Source: a virus
Virus record (IMG/VR): IMGVR_UViG_3300042375_000736
Span: 1 to 28,459 of that record
DNA length: 28,459 nucleotides
Strand: one strand, 5' to 3'
The translations under genes and the position numbers were made by a program. Of this stretch, positions 21,895 to 28,459 are shown in pieces. The notes beneath the pieces were generated by a model. It was not told the origin of the DNA, searched no databases, and was given only the letters and a program-made list of their open reading frames with translations. Position 1 is the stretch's first letter, and each line of letters opens with the position of its first letter.

Positions 21895-22539
21895 TTATTT
21901 GAGAACAATTGCATCGAGAAAGTTTTTGAATACACGAACCTGAGCTTCAATAAGCTGTTTGGATGGTGTACGGTGGATTTCTTTTTGAATCTTCTCGGCA
22001 ATGATTTCATTACCGCGAACGAAGTATTCCACGCCTTCCATGATACCATTCACGAAGGCTTCTGGAGCAGAAGGATCCTGAACAATATCAATAGTAGAAA
22101 GAACAAAGTCTGGCTTAACCGCCATTACATTGCCGCTGCGTTCCAGTGAACCCATACCGCGGCTTGAAACGCCAAGACGAACTCCGCCTTCAACAAGACC
22201 CTTTACGATGTTGCCCATCGGAGTATTGAGGATGAGAGCCTTACCCATTACATTGTGTCCGTCCCATTTGAGAGAGGTAATGCGATGTGAGACCTTATCA
22301 AGGTTCACGGTAGGACCGTCTGGATGATTCAGTTCACCAACTGCACGACCCGTTGCAACTTGCTCGGTAACGTATTTGGCAACTGCGGGAGAAAGAACAT
22401 TGTAGCGATAGATGCGACCGTTACGGTTTGCCTTTTCGGCTTGCATAAAGACGCCTTCGACGTAGGTTTTCTTTTCTGCGCCGATGCCTTCGGTAATATA
22501 ACCGATGTCACTATCGAGATGTTCTGTGATGAGTTTCAT
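21895..22539 (-). CDS. 21: prohead core protease, T4 gp21
   Basis: 214 aa (T4: 212). GIGAEKKTYVEGVFMQAEKANRNGRIY opens the herpesvirus-assemblin-like protease fold; GELNHPDGPTVNLDKVSHRI supplies H72 and H85, and RLGVSSRGMGS supplies the nucleophile candidates S125/S126. It cleaves core proteins, gp23 and internal proteins after (L/I)-x-E. Its own N-terminus (MKLITE/H and GYITE/G) has two such sites, compatible with self-processing. The start at 22539 follows the previous stop by 6 nt with no Shine-Dalgarno. Confidence 0.96.
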   Translation of the reverse strand: MKLITEHLDSDIGYITEGIGAEKKTYVEGVFMQAEKANRNGRIYRYNVLSPAVAKYVTEQVATGRAVGELNHPDGPTVNLDKVSHRITSLKWDGHNVMGKALILNTPMGNIVKGLVEGGVRLGVSSRGMGSLERSGNVMAVKPDFVLSTIDIVQDPSAPEAFVNGIMEGVEYFVRGNEIIAEKIQKEIHRTPSKQLIEAQVRVFKNFLDAIVLK

Positions 22540-22545
22540 TTGAAA

Positions 22546-22806
22546 TTATTGTGCTTCGGCATCATGATACGCCATCATATTCTTATGATGCTGCATCAGT
22601 AAAGTGTGATATTTGCCACCTACAACAGACCGGCGTTCGTTGTGACGGTCATAAGCAAACTGATGCATTTTACTTGCTTGCTTATGATATTCTGGTCTGG
22701 TCGCGTGCTGAGAATGAGAGTTTGCAATGTTGGTTGCATCATGCGCATAATCATCGCCAGATGCTTCTGTGATCACCGAACGAACAGAATTGATGAAATC
22801 TTGCAT
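22546..22806 (-). CDS. histidine-rich putative internal head protein, copy B
   Basis: 86 aa with 10 His. The N-terminal peptide MQDFINSVRSVITE is followed by ASGDD; I-T-E at 12-14 fits the gp21 cleavage rule and the layout of T4 internal-protein targeting peptides (MKTYQEFIAE/A). The rest is probably helical: YHKQASKMHQFAYDRH and KYHTLLMQHHKNMMAYHD place His at 3-7 residue intervals. It aligns with the neighbouring copy A in both the leader and the His helices. It lies between copy A and gp21, at the place where T4 has gene 68. Function unknown; metal binding or DNA condensation in the head are inferences. Confidence 0.75.
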   Translation of the reverse strand: MQDFINSVRSVITEASGDDYAHDATNIANSHSQHATRPEYHKQASKMHQFAYDRHNERRSVVGGKYHTLLMQHHKNMMAYHDAEAQ

Positions 22807-22812
22807 TTAAAA

Positions 22813-23136
22813 TTATTGTTGATAATGATAGCTGTCCAGTGCGCGCCCGCGCATATACTTATGATGATCCGACATCTTATCGTGATGCTTCGATAGTTCT
22901 AAATGATGGGCTTTAACCTTTGGATCCGAACTATGTTGTCCTGTAGTAGAATGAAGTAAAGAAGCCGCTTTATGTACATCTGAAGCCGTCTGATGATGTT
23001 GTCCACTACTATTGCGTTCGCTTTTTTCAGCGGATTTTAACGTCCATGCTTCTGCTTCCTTACTGGCTTCCGCAGCAGCATCTGAAAAAACACCTTCGGT
23101 GAGCTGAACACGAGCAGTATTAATTAGTTCTCTCAT
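22813..23136 (-). CDS. histidine-rich putative internal head protein, copy A
   Basis: 107 aa with 12 His. Leader MRELINTARVQLTE then GVFSD, with L-T-E at 12-14, the same position as in copy B. The core HHQTASDVHKAASLLH and AHHLELSKHHDKMSDHHKYM matches copy B in the pattern H-x3-AS-x-x-H and HH-x2-M-x2-H. No membrane segment and no cysteine. ATG overlaps the stop of the gp67-like gene (ATGA) with GGAAG upstream. No known family recognised. It is expressed with core and protease genes, which fits a protein packaged in the prohead. Confidence 0.78.
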   Translation of the reverse strand: MRELINTARVQLTEGVFSDAAAEASKEAEAWTLKSAEKSERNSSGQHHQTASDVHKAASLLHSTTGQHSSDPKVKAHHLELSKHHDKMSDHHKYMRGRALDSYHYQQ

Positions 23137-23306
23137 TTAGCTTCCGGAGTTGGTTTCTTATTGTAGAGTTCCGAAGCCAAAGATACCTTGCGTTCATCAA
23201 GAACGGCATTAATCTTGGATGTCATCACGCGAGTAAAGTTCTCATTTGCTTCCGAGGCTTTCCCGGACGCCAATGCTTTAATCATTGTGGTAATGTCATT
23301 ATTCAT
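23133..23306 (-). CDS. 67: prohead core protein, T4 gp67-like
   Basis: 57 aa, beginning MNNDITTMIKALASGK and ending KPTPEAK. The pattern IKALASGKASEANENFTRVMTSKINAVL-DERKVSLASEL parallels the T4 gp67 start (LIEAIKSNDLVAARKLFAEAMAARTIDLIKEEKIAIA in my memory): I-K, F-x3-M-x2-(R/K), then an acidic-basic helix. T4 gp67 has a long acidic tail that is missing here. Position between gp20 and the protease group is that of gene 67 in T4. A perfect late promoter lies 8 nt upstream; no Shine-Dalgarno. Confidence 0.75.
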   Translation of the reverse strand: MNNDITTMIKALASGKASEANENFTRVMTSKINAVLDERKVSLASELYNKKPTPEAK

Positions 23307-23314
23307 TATGAAGC

Positions 23315-23322
23315 TATTTATA
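23315..23322 (-). promoter_or_regulatory. T4 late-type promoter of the core/protease operon
   Basis: TATAAATA on the minus strand, between the gp20 stop and the gp67 ATG. By T4 geometry +1 would be the A at 23309, giving a 3-nt leader before the ATG at 23306. Confidence 0.7.
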
Positions 23323-23340
23323 TGTTTTTGTAACTAAACA

Positions 23341-24888
23341 TTACTTACTCGGAGGCATTTCGGGTGCCGGATTTGCCATACCCTCAATTTCTGCCATTCG
23401 TTGTTCTTCAGCCGCCAGAGCAGAACCGTCCTCATTCATTTCTGCATCCATCATCTCAATATCCTCGTCGGTCTGGCGTAGGATATTACGGCGGACCCAT
23501 GTATCGGAGAAGTATTTGCCAATAAATGGCTGAGCTGCATTCAGGAGTTCAATACGACTTGTAAGGACTTCTGCTTCTTTTAGCTCGGTAAAGTAATTGT
23601 CCTGACGGAAGTCAACCGTCATATCCTCACGAATCTGTGGCCAATCCTCTTCGGTAATGATACCCTTGAGCATCAATTGAGTATGAAGTAGATCAAAGAA
23701 CATGATCGAGAACTTCTTGCGGAGACGGTCGACAAACTTCTGGAACTTAACCTCGTCACGTGAAATCTCTGTGGTTCTACCAAGGCTGAATGGAGTTTCT
23801 GGCTCCATACGACCGATTGGTACATTCAGGCAACGATAGAGTTTCTTTTGGAAGAACAGAATGTCCTCAATCTGACTTAGGTTCTCGCCGCCCGGAAGCG
23901 TAGAGATTTCGGTACCACGACCACCCTCGCGGCGCGGAAGCCAGAAGTCTTCAAGCATTGACATATGCTTACGGTCGTCACGGATTTCACCCGTCTGAGC
24001 ATCATATACCAACTTATTGCGGTACTGATTCATGATGGTACGCATATATTCTTCCGCCTTACCCTTTGGAAGATTGCCAACATCAATGTAGAAAATACGG
24101 CGTTCCGGAGCACGTGCAAGACGATAGATGACTAATGAGTCTTCCATCATGCGCAGTTGATTTACCGGTTTGATTGCCTTATGGAGAGGAGATAGGACGC
24201 GCTTACGGGTCGCATCAAGAATACCGGATGGCACATAACAGATTGCATCCTTATTAATCTTGAGACCAATGTCCGACTTCTGAAGACCGCCATCTTGATA
24301 GAGGTAATACTCATCAAGATTCTTAATGATTTTAGCACCCGTCTTAATGTCGATTTCTTCTTTAATCTCACGGACCTTACGGATACGGAGCGCATCAACG
24401 GCACGGAGTTCTTGGATACCTGCATCCGGTTGAGTTTCATCAATGATCATATGATAGAACAAACGTCCATCAACATACCATCTACGGAAAATATCCTGAC
24501 CGTTATTGCTGAAATTGAGTAATTTGCACAGGTGATCGAACTCTGCGCGAATCAGTTTCTTAATTGAAGCCGGCTGTTCCAGACGGTCCAAGTTAAGGTG
24601 TGCTGGAGCATCATCATGGTCTCCAACGATTGCTTCATTTACAATATCGTCGATTGCCTGGTCGCACTCGGGCTGTTCAGCTGCAATACGATACTTGCGG
24701 ATAAGATCAACATCCGTCTTTGCTGCATCTCCATCCAGGTCGAGATACTGACCGTAATAACCTCCGGCGGCAATCGCAGTGGAACCGTCCTCCGCGCTTG
24801 CGGGCACGAAAGAAACTGGTTGTTCTGCAATCTTCTTGCGTTTCTCAGCATCGCTGAGTTTTTCAAATTTCCATCCGAAGAATTCCAT
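23341..24888 (-). CDS. 20: portal vertex protein, T4 gp20
   Basis: 515 aa (T4: 524). DLIRKYRIAAEQPECDQAIDDIVNEAIV, RRWYVDGRLFYHMIIDE, AIKPVNQLRMMEDSLVIYRLARAPERRIFYIDVGNLPKGKAEEYM and LNVPIGRMEPETPFSLGRTTEISRDEVKFQKFV are gp20 hallmarks. The dodecameric portal starts head assembly and is the channel for DNA packaging with gp17. The C-terminal region is acidic with Met/Pro (EMNEDGS...NPAPEMPPSK). The ATG at 24888 has no Shine-Dalgarno and follows a hairpin and a GATAAATA motif. Confidence 0.98.
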   Translation of the reverse strand: MEFFGWKFEKLSDAEKRKKIAEQPVSFVPASAEDGSTAIAAGGYYGQYLDLDGDAAKTDVDLIRKYRIAAEQPECDQAIDDIVNEAIVGDHDDAPAHLNLDRLEQPASIKKLIRAEFDHLCKLLNFSNNGQDIFRRWYVDGRLFYHMIIDETQPDAGIQELRAVDALRIRKVREIKEEIDIKTGAKIIKNLDEYYLYQDGGLQKSDIGLKINKDAICYVPSGILDATRKRVLSPLHKAIKPVNQLRMMEDSLVIYRLARAPERRIFYIDVGNLPKGKAEEYMRTIMNQYRNKLVYDAQTGEIRDDRKHMSMLEDFWLPRREGGRGTEISTLPGGENLSQIEDILFFQKKLYRCLNVPIGRMEPETPFSLGRTTEISRDEVKFQKFVDRLRKKFSIMFFDLLHTQLMLKGIITEEDWPQIREDMTVDFRQDNYFTELKEAEVLTSRIELLNAAQPFIGKYFSDTWVRRNILRQTDEDIEMMDAEMNEDGSALAAEEQRMAEIEGMANPAPEMPPSK

Positions 24889-24904
24889 GTTATATGTGGG
24901 GTTG

Positions 24905-24940
24905 AATAAAAACAGGGGAGGGAATAACTCCTCCCCTGTT
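24905..24940 (-). terminator. intrinsic terminator after gp19 or 5' hairpin of gp20 mRNA
   Basis: Minus strand AACAGGGGAG / CTCCCCTGTT (24940-24931 and 24920-24911), 10-nt loop that can add a pair, then TTTTATTC. It begins 18 bp after the gp19 stop. The stem is strong and the T run is good, so termination of gp19 mRNA is the simplest reading. Confidence 0.75.
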
Positions 24941-24943
24941 GTT

Positions 24944-24951
24944 TATTTATC
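24944..24951 (-). promoter_or_regulatory. late-type promoter candidate before gp20
   Basis: GATAAATA on the minus strand (7 of 8). With T4 geometry +1 is 24938, three bases into the hairpin, so a transcript from it would begin with a stem-loop before gp20. Confidence 0.4.
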
Positions 24952-24958
24952 CAAATAA

Positions 24959-25489
24959 TTAGACTCTAGATTGAGCTGATTCCCAATAGAGCATTTGAAG
25001 CTCTACGCCGAATTCTTCAATTGTATTTTCCGAGTCATAGCTCAGATCAATTGCGGATACGGTTGTTGGGAAAACGCCACGAATATCGTAACGCTTTGAA
25101 ACAGCTCCACCCTTATTCAGTTGCTCAACAACCATATCGGTTGTGTAGGAAGCTGGATTGGTGAGACCAGTATTGGTTGTGTTGTTATTGATACCATTGA
25201 CCCAACGCTCGAAAGCATTGCGGATATCCATGTTAACATCGTTGATAACAGTAATACCCCAGGCTTCAAATACACGGTCTCCTGCGACCTGCATCTGACG
25301 ACCACGGAATGGGATTGTGATAGGGCTAATGATCGATGATGGAAGCTGAGCTGCCTTGATCATGAATGATGCAAGTTCAGTATTTCCGCGAGCATAAGCT
25401 GGGAAATTGCAGGTAACCTTGAAAAGGTTATTGCGAGCGCCACCACCGACGAGTTTTGACTTAAAGTCTGTAATTCCTAGAACGGCCAT
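24959..25489 (-). CDS. 19: tail tube protein, T4 gp19
   Basis: 176 aa (T4: 163). MAVLGITDFKSKLVGGGARNNLFKVTCNFPAYA, IPFRGRQMQVAGDRVFEAWGITVINDVNMDIRNAFERWVNGIN and IDLSYDSENTIEEFGVELQMLYWE match gp19, which stacks as hexamer rings to form the inner tube. The ATG has AAGGAGA 9 nt upstream. It follows gp18 by 30 nt in the same late unit. Confidence 0.97.
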   Translation of the reverse strand: MAVLGITDFKSKLVGGGARNNLFKVTCNFPAYARGNTELASFMIKAAQLPSSIISPITIPFRGRQMQVAGDRVFEAWGITVINDVNMDIRNAFERWVNGINNNTTNTGLTNPASYTTDMVVEQLNKGGAVSKRYDIRGVFPTTVSAIDLSYDSENTIEEFGVELQMLYWESAQSRV

Positions 25490-25519
25490 GTGAATTTTCT
25501 CCTTATTTAATTGTTAAGA

Positions 25520-27226
25520 TTATCTACCAACCAGCTCAGTGAATTCAACGCCGGTACGTGTGGCAATGAAGTTCAGAGTGATATAGTTGATTGAACGTGC
25601 TGGTTTAATGTAGATTTCAGCACGGAATTCATTGCGGTCGATGATTTCACCAGTATTATTGGTCTCATCGCATACAACCTTGAAATCGGTGATACCACGA
25701 CGACCTTGAACATCACGGAGGAATGGTTCGGTCATATTGCGGAACATCGCGCGGGTGAATTCATCATTGAATTCAAACAGTTGATATTTAGCAGCGGTAG
25801 AAATAGATTTCTCAAGGACAATGAACAAACGGCGTACGTTAATACGATCGAATGCAGAAGGTTTAGCAAGAGCTGTTTTATCGCCGAAGAGAAGCGTACC
25901 TTGACCTGGGAAGGAAACGATAGGATTTACACGAGCTTTATAGAGCGTGTCGCGATCGGCTTGCTTTGGATTGAAAGCAATCTTGGTGACTCCGAGGAGT
26001 TGACCACGATTGAATCCTGCTGGTGAGAACCAAGCATCTGCAACTTCATCGGTACCTGCGCAGAGACCTGCAACATGTCCGCAAGCTGGAATCCAACGAT
26101 AAACATCATTGTATTTGTCGTATACCTTAAGAGCAGTAGAATCAATTACGGCATATGAGGTAGATGTAAGATCATCTGCCCAAGCCTTAACATCGGCTGC
26201 TGGAGTTGAGGTACCAACGCTTGCTTCGATTGGAGGAGATACAAATGCGACAGCATCTTTACGAGCTTCACAGATTGAAATAAGAGCTCCAGCGACATCA
26301 CCGTCATCGGCAGCATCGCCAGCGGTGAAAAGAAGATTTACATCTACTGTTTCAGCATCGGCAAAGAGTTCAAGAGCGGTTAGAACTTCGGCTTTTACTA
26401 CAACTTCATTTACGCCGCCAGCCAGAGAGTATTCAAGAGCAGCTGAACCGGTGGTGAAAGCCGCACCGTATTCAAGAGTCTGACCTGCATCTGAGAGAGC
26501 TACATCGTGGTTGAGCCAGTAAACGTATTCTGAATTGTTATTCAGAACAGTCTTGTAGTAGTTTGAAGTACCGTCAGCCTTGAGGGCGTCGGATGCTTGA
26601 GAAACAAACTCAAACTTTTCGAGGATTGTACCTGGAGTTCCAGACCATTTACCATTGGTATCAACGATAACGATATGGAGTTCATCCTTAGTGGTATTAG
26701 TACCAGCATTAGCAGAAGTACCTGGTTCAGCAGAGAATTCGCCTTTATAGTCCCAACCGGTGAATGCTGTTGAGCTTGCTGGACATACTGAAACGGCAAG
26801 TGAATTACCGAGTTCGCCAGGGAATTTAGCACACCATTCGCCAACAACTGGGTCGCCGGATCCGGTAGCAGCGCCACCTTCGAAGTTGTCTTCGTAGTGT
26901 GAGCGATTCTTAACCAGCAAACCGACATCTCCTGCAGTTGCATTAAGGGAAGTGTCAACGCCGTCTTTACCGAGAGCGCGAACAACTTTAAGTGAATTAC
27001 CATACTTCAAGAAAGAAGCTGCGGTAAGGAATGAGCGTGCGGTAGCGTCAGTTGGTGATCCGAACACGGTAGCAAGTTCTTTTTCAGAACTTACCATGCG
27101 GATTTCTTCAACTGGTCCCCACGCGAAAGAACCTGCAAAACCACCGATAGAGGTAGATGTTGCTGGTACGACGTTTGTTAGGTCAATTTCTTTGACCTGA
27201 ACTCCTGGTGATACTTGGAATGCCAT
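25520..27226 (-). CDS. 18: contractile tail sheath protein, T4 gp18
   Basis: 568 aa (T4: 659). The N-terminal SPGVQVKEIDLTNVVPATSTSIGGFAGSFAWGPVEEI and the C-terminal INVRRLFIVLEKSISTAAKYQLFEFNDEFTRAMFRNMTEPFLRDVQGRRGI and INYITLNFIATRTGVEF are the conserved sheath core; the middle (about 100-330) is the variable outward-facing part, Ala/Gly/Thr-rich. ATG with GAGG 8 nt upstream and a late promoter about 60 bp upstream. Expression is likely high, shared with gp19. Confidence 0.98.
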   Translation of the reverse strand: MAFQVSPGVQVKEIDLTNVVPATSTSIGGFAGSFAWGPVEEIRMVSSEKELATVFGSPTDATARSFLTAASFLKYGNSLKVVRALGKDGVDTSLNATAGDVGLLVKNRSHYEDNFEGGAATGSGDPVVGEWCAKFPGELGNSLAVSVCPASSTAFTGWDYKGEFSAEPGTSANAGTNTTKDELHIVIVDTNGKWSGTPGTILEKFEFVSQASDALKADGTSNYYKTVLNNNSEYVYWLNHDVALSDAGQTLEYGAAFTTGSAALEYSLAGGVNEVVVKAEVLTALELFADAETVDVNLLFTAGDAADDGDVAGALISICEARKDAVAFVSPPIEASVGTSTPAADVKAWADDLTSTSYAVIDSTALKVYDKYNDVYRWIPACGHVAGLCAGTDEVADAWFSPAGFNRGQLLGVTKIAFNPKQADRDTLYKARVNPIVSFPGQGTLLFGDKTALAKPSAFDRINVRRLFIVLEKSISTAAKYQLFEFNDEFTRAMFRNMTEPFLRDVQGRRGITDFKVVCDETNNTGEIIDRNEFRAEIYIKPARSINYITLNFIATRTGVEFTELVGR

Positions 27227-27286
27227 TGGTTTTTCCTCGTCAAATTTTGAGTTATAAGGTTGTAATAATACGGATGTTCAATGGTC

Positions 27287-27294
27287 TATTTATA
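27287..27294 (-). promoter_or_regulatory. T4 late-type promoter of gp18-gp19
   Basis: TATAAATA on the minus strand, inside the 14-bp palindrome CTATTTATAAATAG (27286-27299). Expected +1 is 27281, giving a 54-nt leader with a proper Shine-Dalgarno. The same palindrome holds TATAAATA on the plus strand, but no gene lies in that direction. Confidence 0.75.
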
Positions 27295-27305
27295 AATAGA
27301 AGGAT

Positions 27306-28459
27306 TTAGAACAATCCTGTGTTGTACGACTGGGTCCAGACCTCTCCACCCTCAACGGTGTATTTTGGTTTTGTATCTTCAACAGCGGAAAAGTAACCCA
27401 CCGGAACAATTTCGTCCTCAATATTTTTGAGTCTATCTGAATAGAGCATATGCTTTAGATTGATGTCCGACATATTGATGAACAGATCCGTAGCGACGAA
27501 CCACGCAAACAGTACTAAAGTCATTACGGTATCATCATGATTGCCGTCGGATGCTTCATAGGAACTACCATCTTCAACAAAGGTACTTAACTCCGAGATG
27601 GTGTCTGGATCCACAACCTTTAGCTTCTTTTGTTCAATAAGATCCTTGAGGTTACTGCAACCAATACGTTTTGTTTTCTTCGTGGTGGTAATACCAATGG
27701 CTCCATGCTTCACAATGGACTCCACAAACATATTCTCGTACTCTAGGTCATAATAGAGACCGTTACACACTACGGATCCCTGGTCATTCGATTCAACCAC
27801 GACATACGCATTGTTATAGTACTTTGCGTACTTATAGATTACATTCGGAAACAGTAGCGGCGACATTAGATTGTCTCTGAATGTGCATACGGTATAAAAC
27901 GGCTGTACCGAAACATCAAAGATTGTGAACGTAGAAAAGTCCTGCCCTCTTCCCTTTGCCACGTCGACCGTCATAATGTAGCGATGGTCGCTAATGGGTT
28001 TCTCATAGACCTTTACATTGTTCTGAGTATAGATTGCTGGCTCAGATTTTAATGTAAGAAGATTCTCGGCATTAATCAATGTGGAACCTGTACCATGGAA
28101 TGAGTTACCGTACTCTTGTTCAAACTGTAATGGAGATGTATTGGCAATGGTCTGATTCTTCCATTTCTCATCGCGACCAGGAACGTCGAACCAGTCCACA
28201 CGGAACGCTTTGTACTCACTGACTCCTTGAACCGCGCTTTCCCAGAGACGGTGGAACGTATTACCGACACCGTTTGCGGTAGAGGTAATAATGACCTTTG
28301 AGGTAGTGCCAGAGGTAATTACTGGATATGTCGAGGTGTAAAAGGTTGCTGCATTTTCAACGAAGGCAAACTCATCCAGAAAGAGAAGATTAATGGAGAG
28401 ACCACGGATTGAAGAACCGGAGGTCGCTGCTGCAATAATGCGCGAGTTATTACTGAATT
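27306..28459 (-). CDS. 17: terminase large subunit, T4 gp17, C-terminal part cut by window edge
   Basis: The frame is open from the right edge (first whole codon at 28457) for 383 residues; the start is outside. INLLFLDEFAFVEN is Walker B with the catalytic glutamate, and ITSTANGVGNTFHRLWE is the coupling motif of the packaging ATPase. The nuclease (RNase H fold) domain has TVDVAKGRGQDFSTFTIFD, VVVESNDQG and HDDTVMTLVLFAW with its acidic residues. It cuts concatemeric DNA and pumps it through gp20. It sits upstream of gp18 as in T4. Confidence 0.97.
   Translation of the reverse strand, partial: FSNNSRIIAAATSGSSIRGLSINLLFLDEFAFVENAATFYTSTYPVITSGTTSKVIITSTANGVGNTFHRLWESAVQGVSEYKAFRVDWFDVPGRDEKWKNQTIANTSPLQFEQEYGNSFHGTGSTLINAENLLTLKSEPAIYTQNNVKVYEKPISDHRYIMTVDVAKGRGQDFSTFTIFDVSVQPFYTVCTFRDNLMSPLLFPNVIYKYAKYYNNAYVVVESNDQGSVVCNGLYYDLEYENMFVESIVKHGAIGITTTKKTKRIGCSNLKDLIEQKKLKVVDPDTISELSTFVEDGSSYEASDGNHDDTVMTLVLFAWFVATDLFINMSDINLKHMLYSDRLKNIEDEIVPVGYFSAVEDTKPKYTVEGGEVWTQSYNTGLF

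Noticed and set aside
27291-27298. TATAAATA on the plus strand upstream of gp18
   Set aside because: It is the other half of the palindrome that holds the gp18 late promoter; the plus strand direction has no gene, only the antisense of gp17.

Overview
The window is part of the genome of a T4-like myovirus, a large contractile-tailed Caudoviricetes phage. The genes recognised are core T4 genes in the order and condensed form I associate with the non-enteric branch of T4 relatives (cyanophages and phages of alphaproteobacteria): short gp43, gp62 and gp22-gp23 region, an Hsp20 gene, an Sm-like gene between uvsW and gene 55, and a MoxR/VWA pair. The host cannot be named from this sequence; a Gram-negative, non-enteric proteobacterium is a reasonable inference. 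Essentially every credible gene lies on the minus strand, so transcription runs from high to low coordinates. Both ends cut genes (terminase at the right, a glycosyltransferase at the left). No tRNA, IS element or CRISPR array was seen, and no gene-free stretch exceeds 300 bases; the longest are about 135 bp (15923-16056) and 120 bp (8834-8953).

In transcription order, the right part is the head/tail module: terminase large subunit gp17 (partial), tail sheath gp18, tail tube gp19, portal gp20, a 57-aa gp67-like core protein, two histidine-rich paralogues, prohead protease gp21, scaffold gp22 and major capsid protein gp23, closed by two tandem intrinsic terminators. A second gp19-family protein follows.

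The middle is recombination and late transcription: uvsY, uvsW, an Sm-like protein, sigma factor gp55, and the gp47/gp46 nuclease. Next come an early-promoter VWA/metallopeptidase protein and its MoxR AAA+ partner, a winged-helix regulator with a structured leader, and a DUF5664 nucleotide hydrolase-like protein. The replication module follows: clamp gp45, a conserved unknown, DsbA, clamp loader gp44/gp62, RegA, Hsp20, a possible archaeo-eukaryotic-type primase, and DNA polymerase gp43. Last are an A+T-rich possible nuclease and the start of a TET-associated glycosyltransferase, which suggests hypermodified virion DNA.

Two promoter classes can be read directly. Early-type promoters (TTTAC[A/T], 14-18 bp, TATRRT-like) precede gp43, the primase-like gene, gp44, the winged-helix leader, MoxR, VWA and gp55. 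T4 late-type octamers (TATAAATA or GATAAATA) precede gp18, gp67, the second gp19-like gene, uvsY, hsp20 and possibly gp20. In many cases the predicted start of transcription falls on or within a few bases of the start codon and no Shine-Dalgarno is present, so a leaderless-mRNA habit is one of the main observations. The other leading candidates for undescribed biology are the twin His-rich proteins with an apparent prohead-protease site at residue 14, the MoxR + metallopeptidase-VWA pair, and a strong promoter facing against all genes at 16004-16031.
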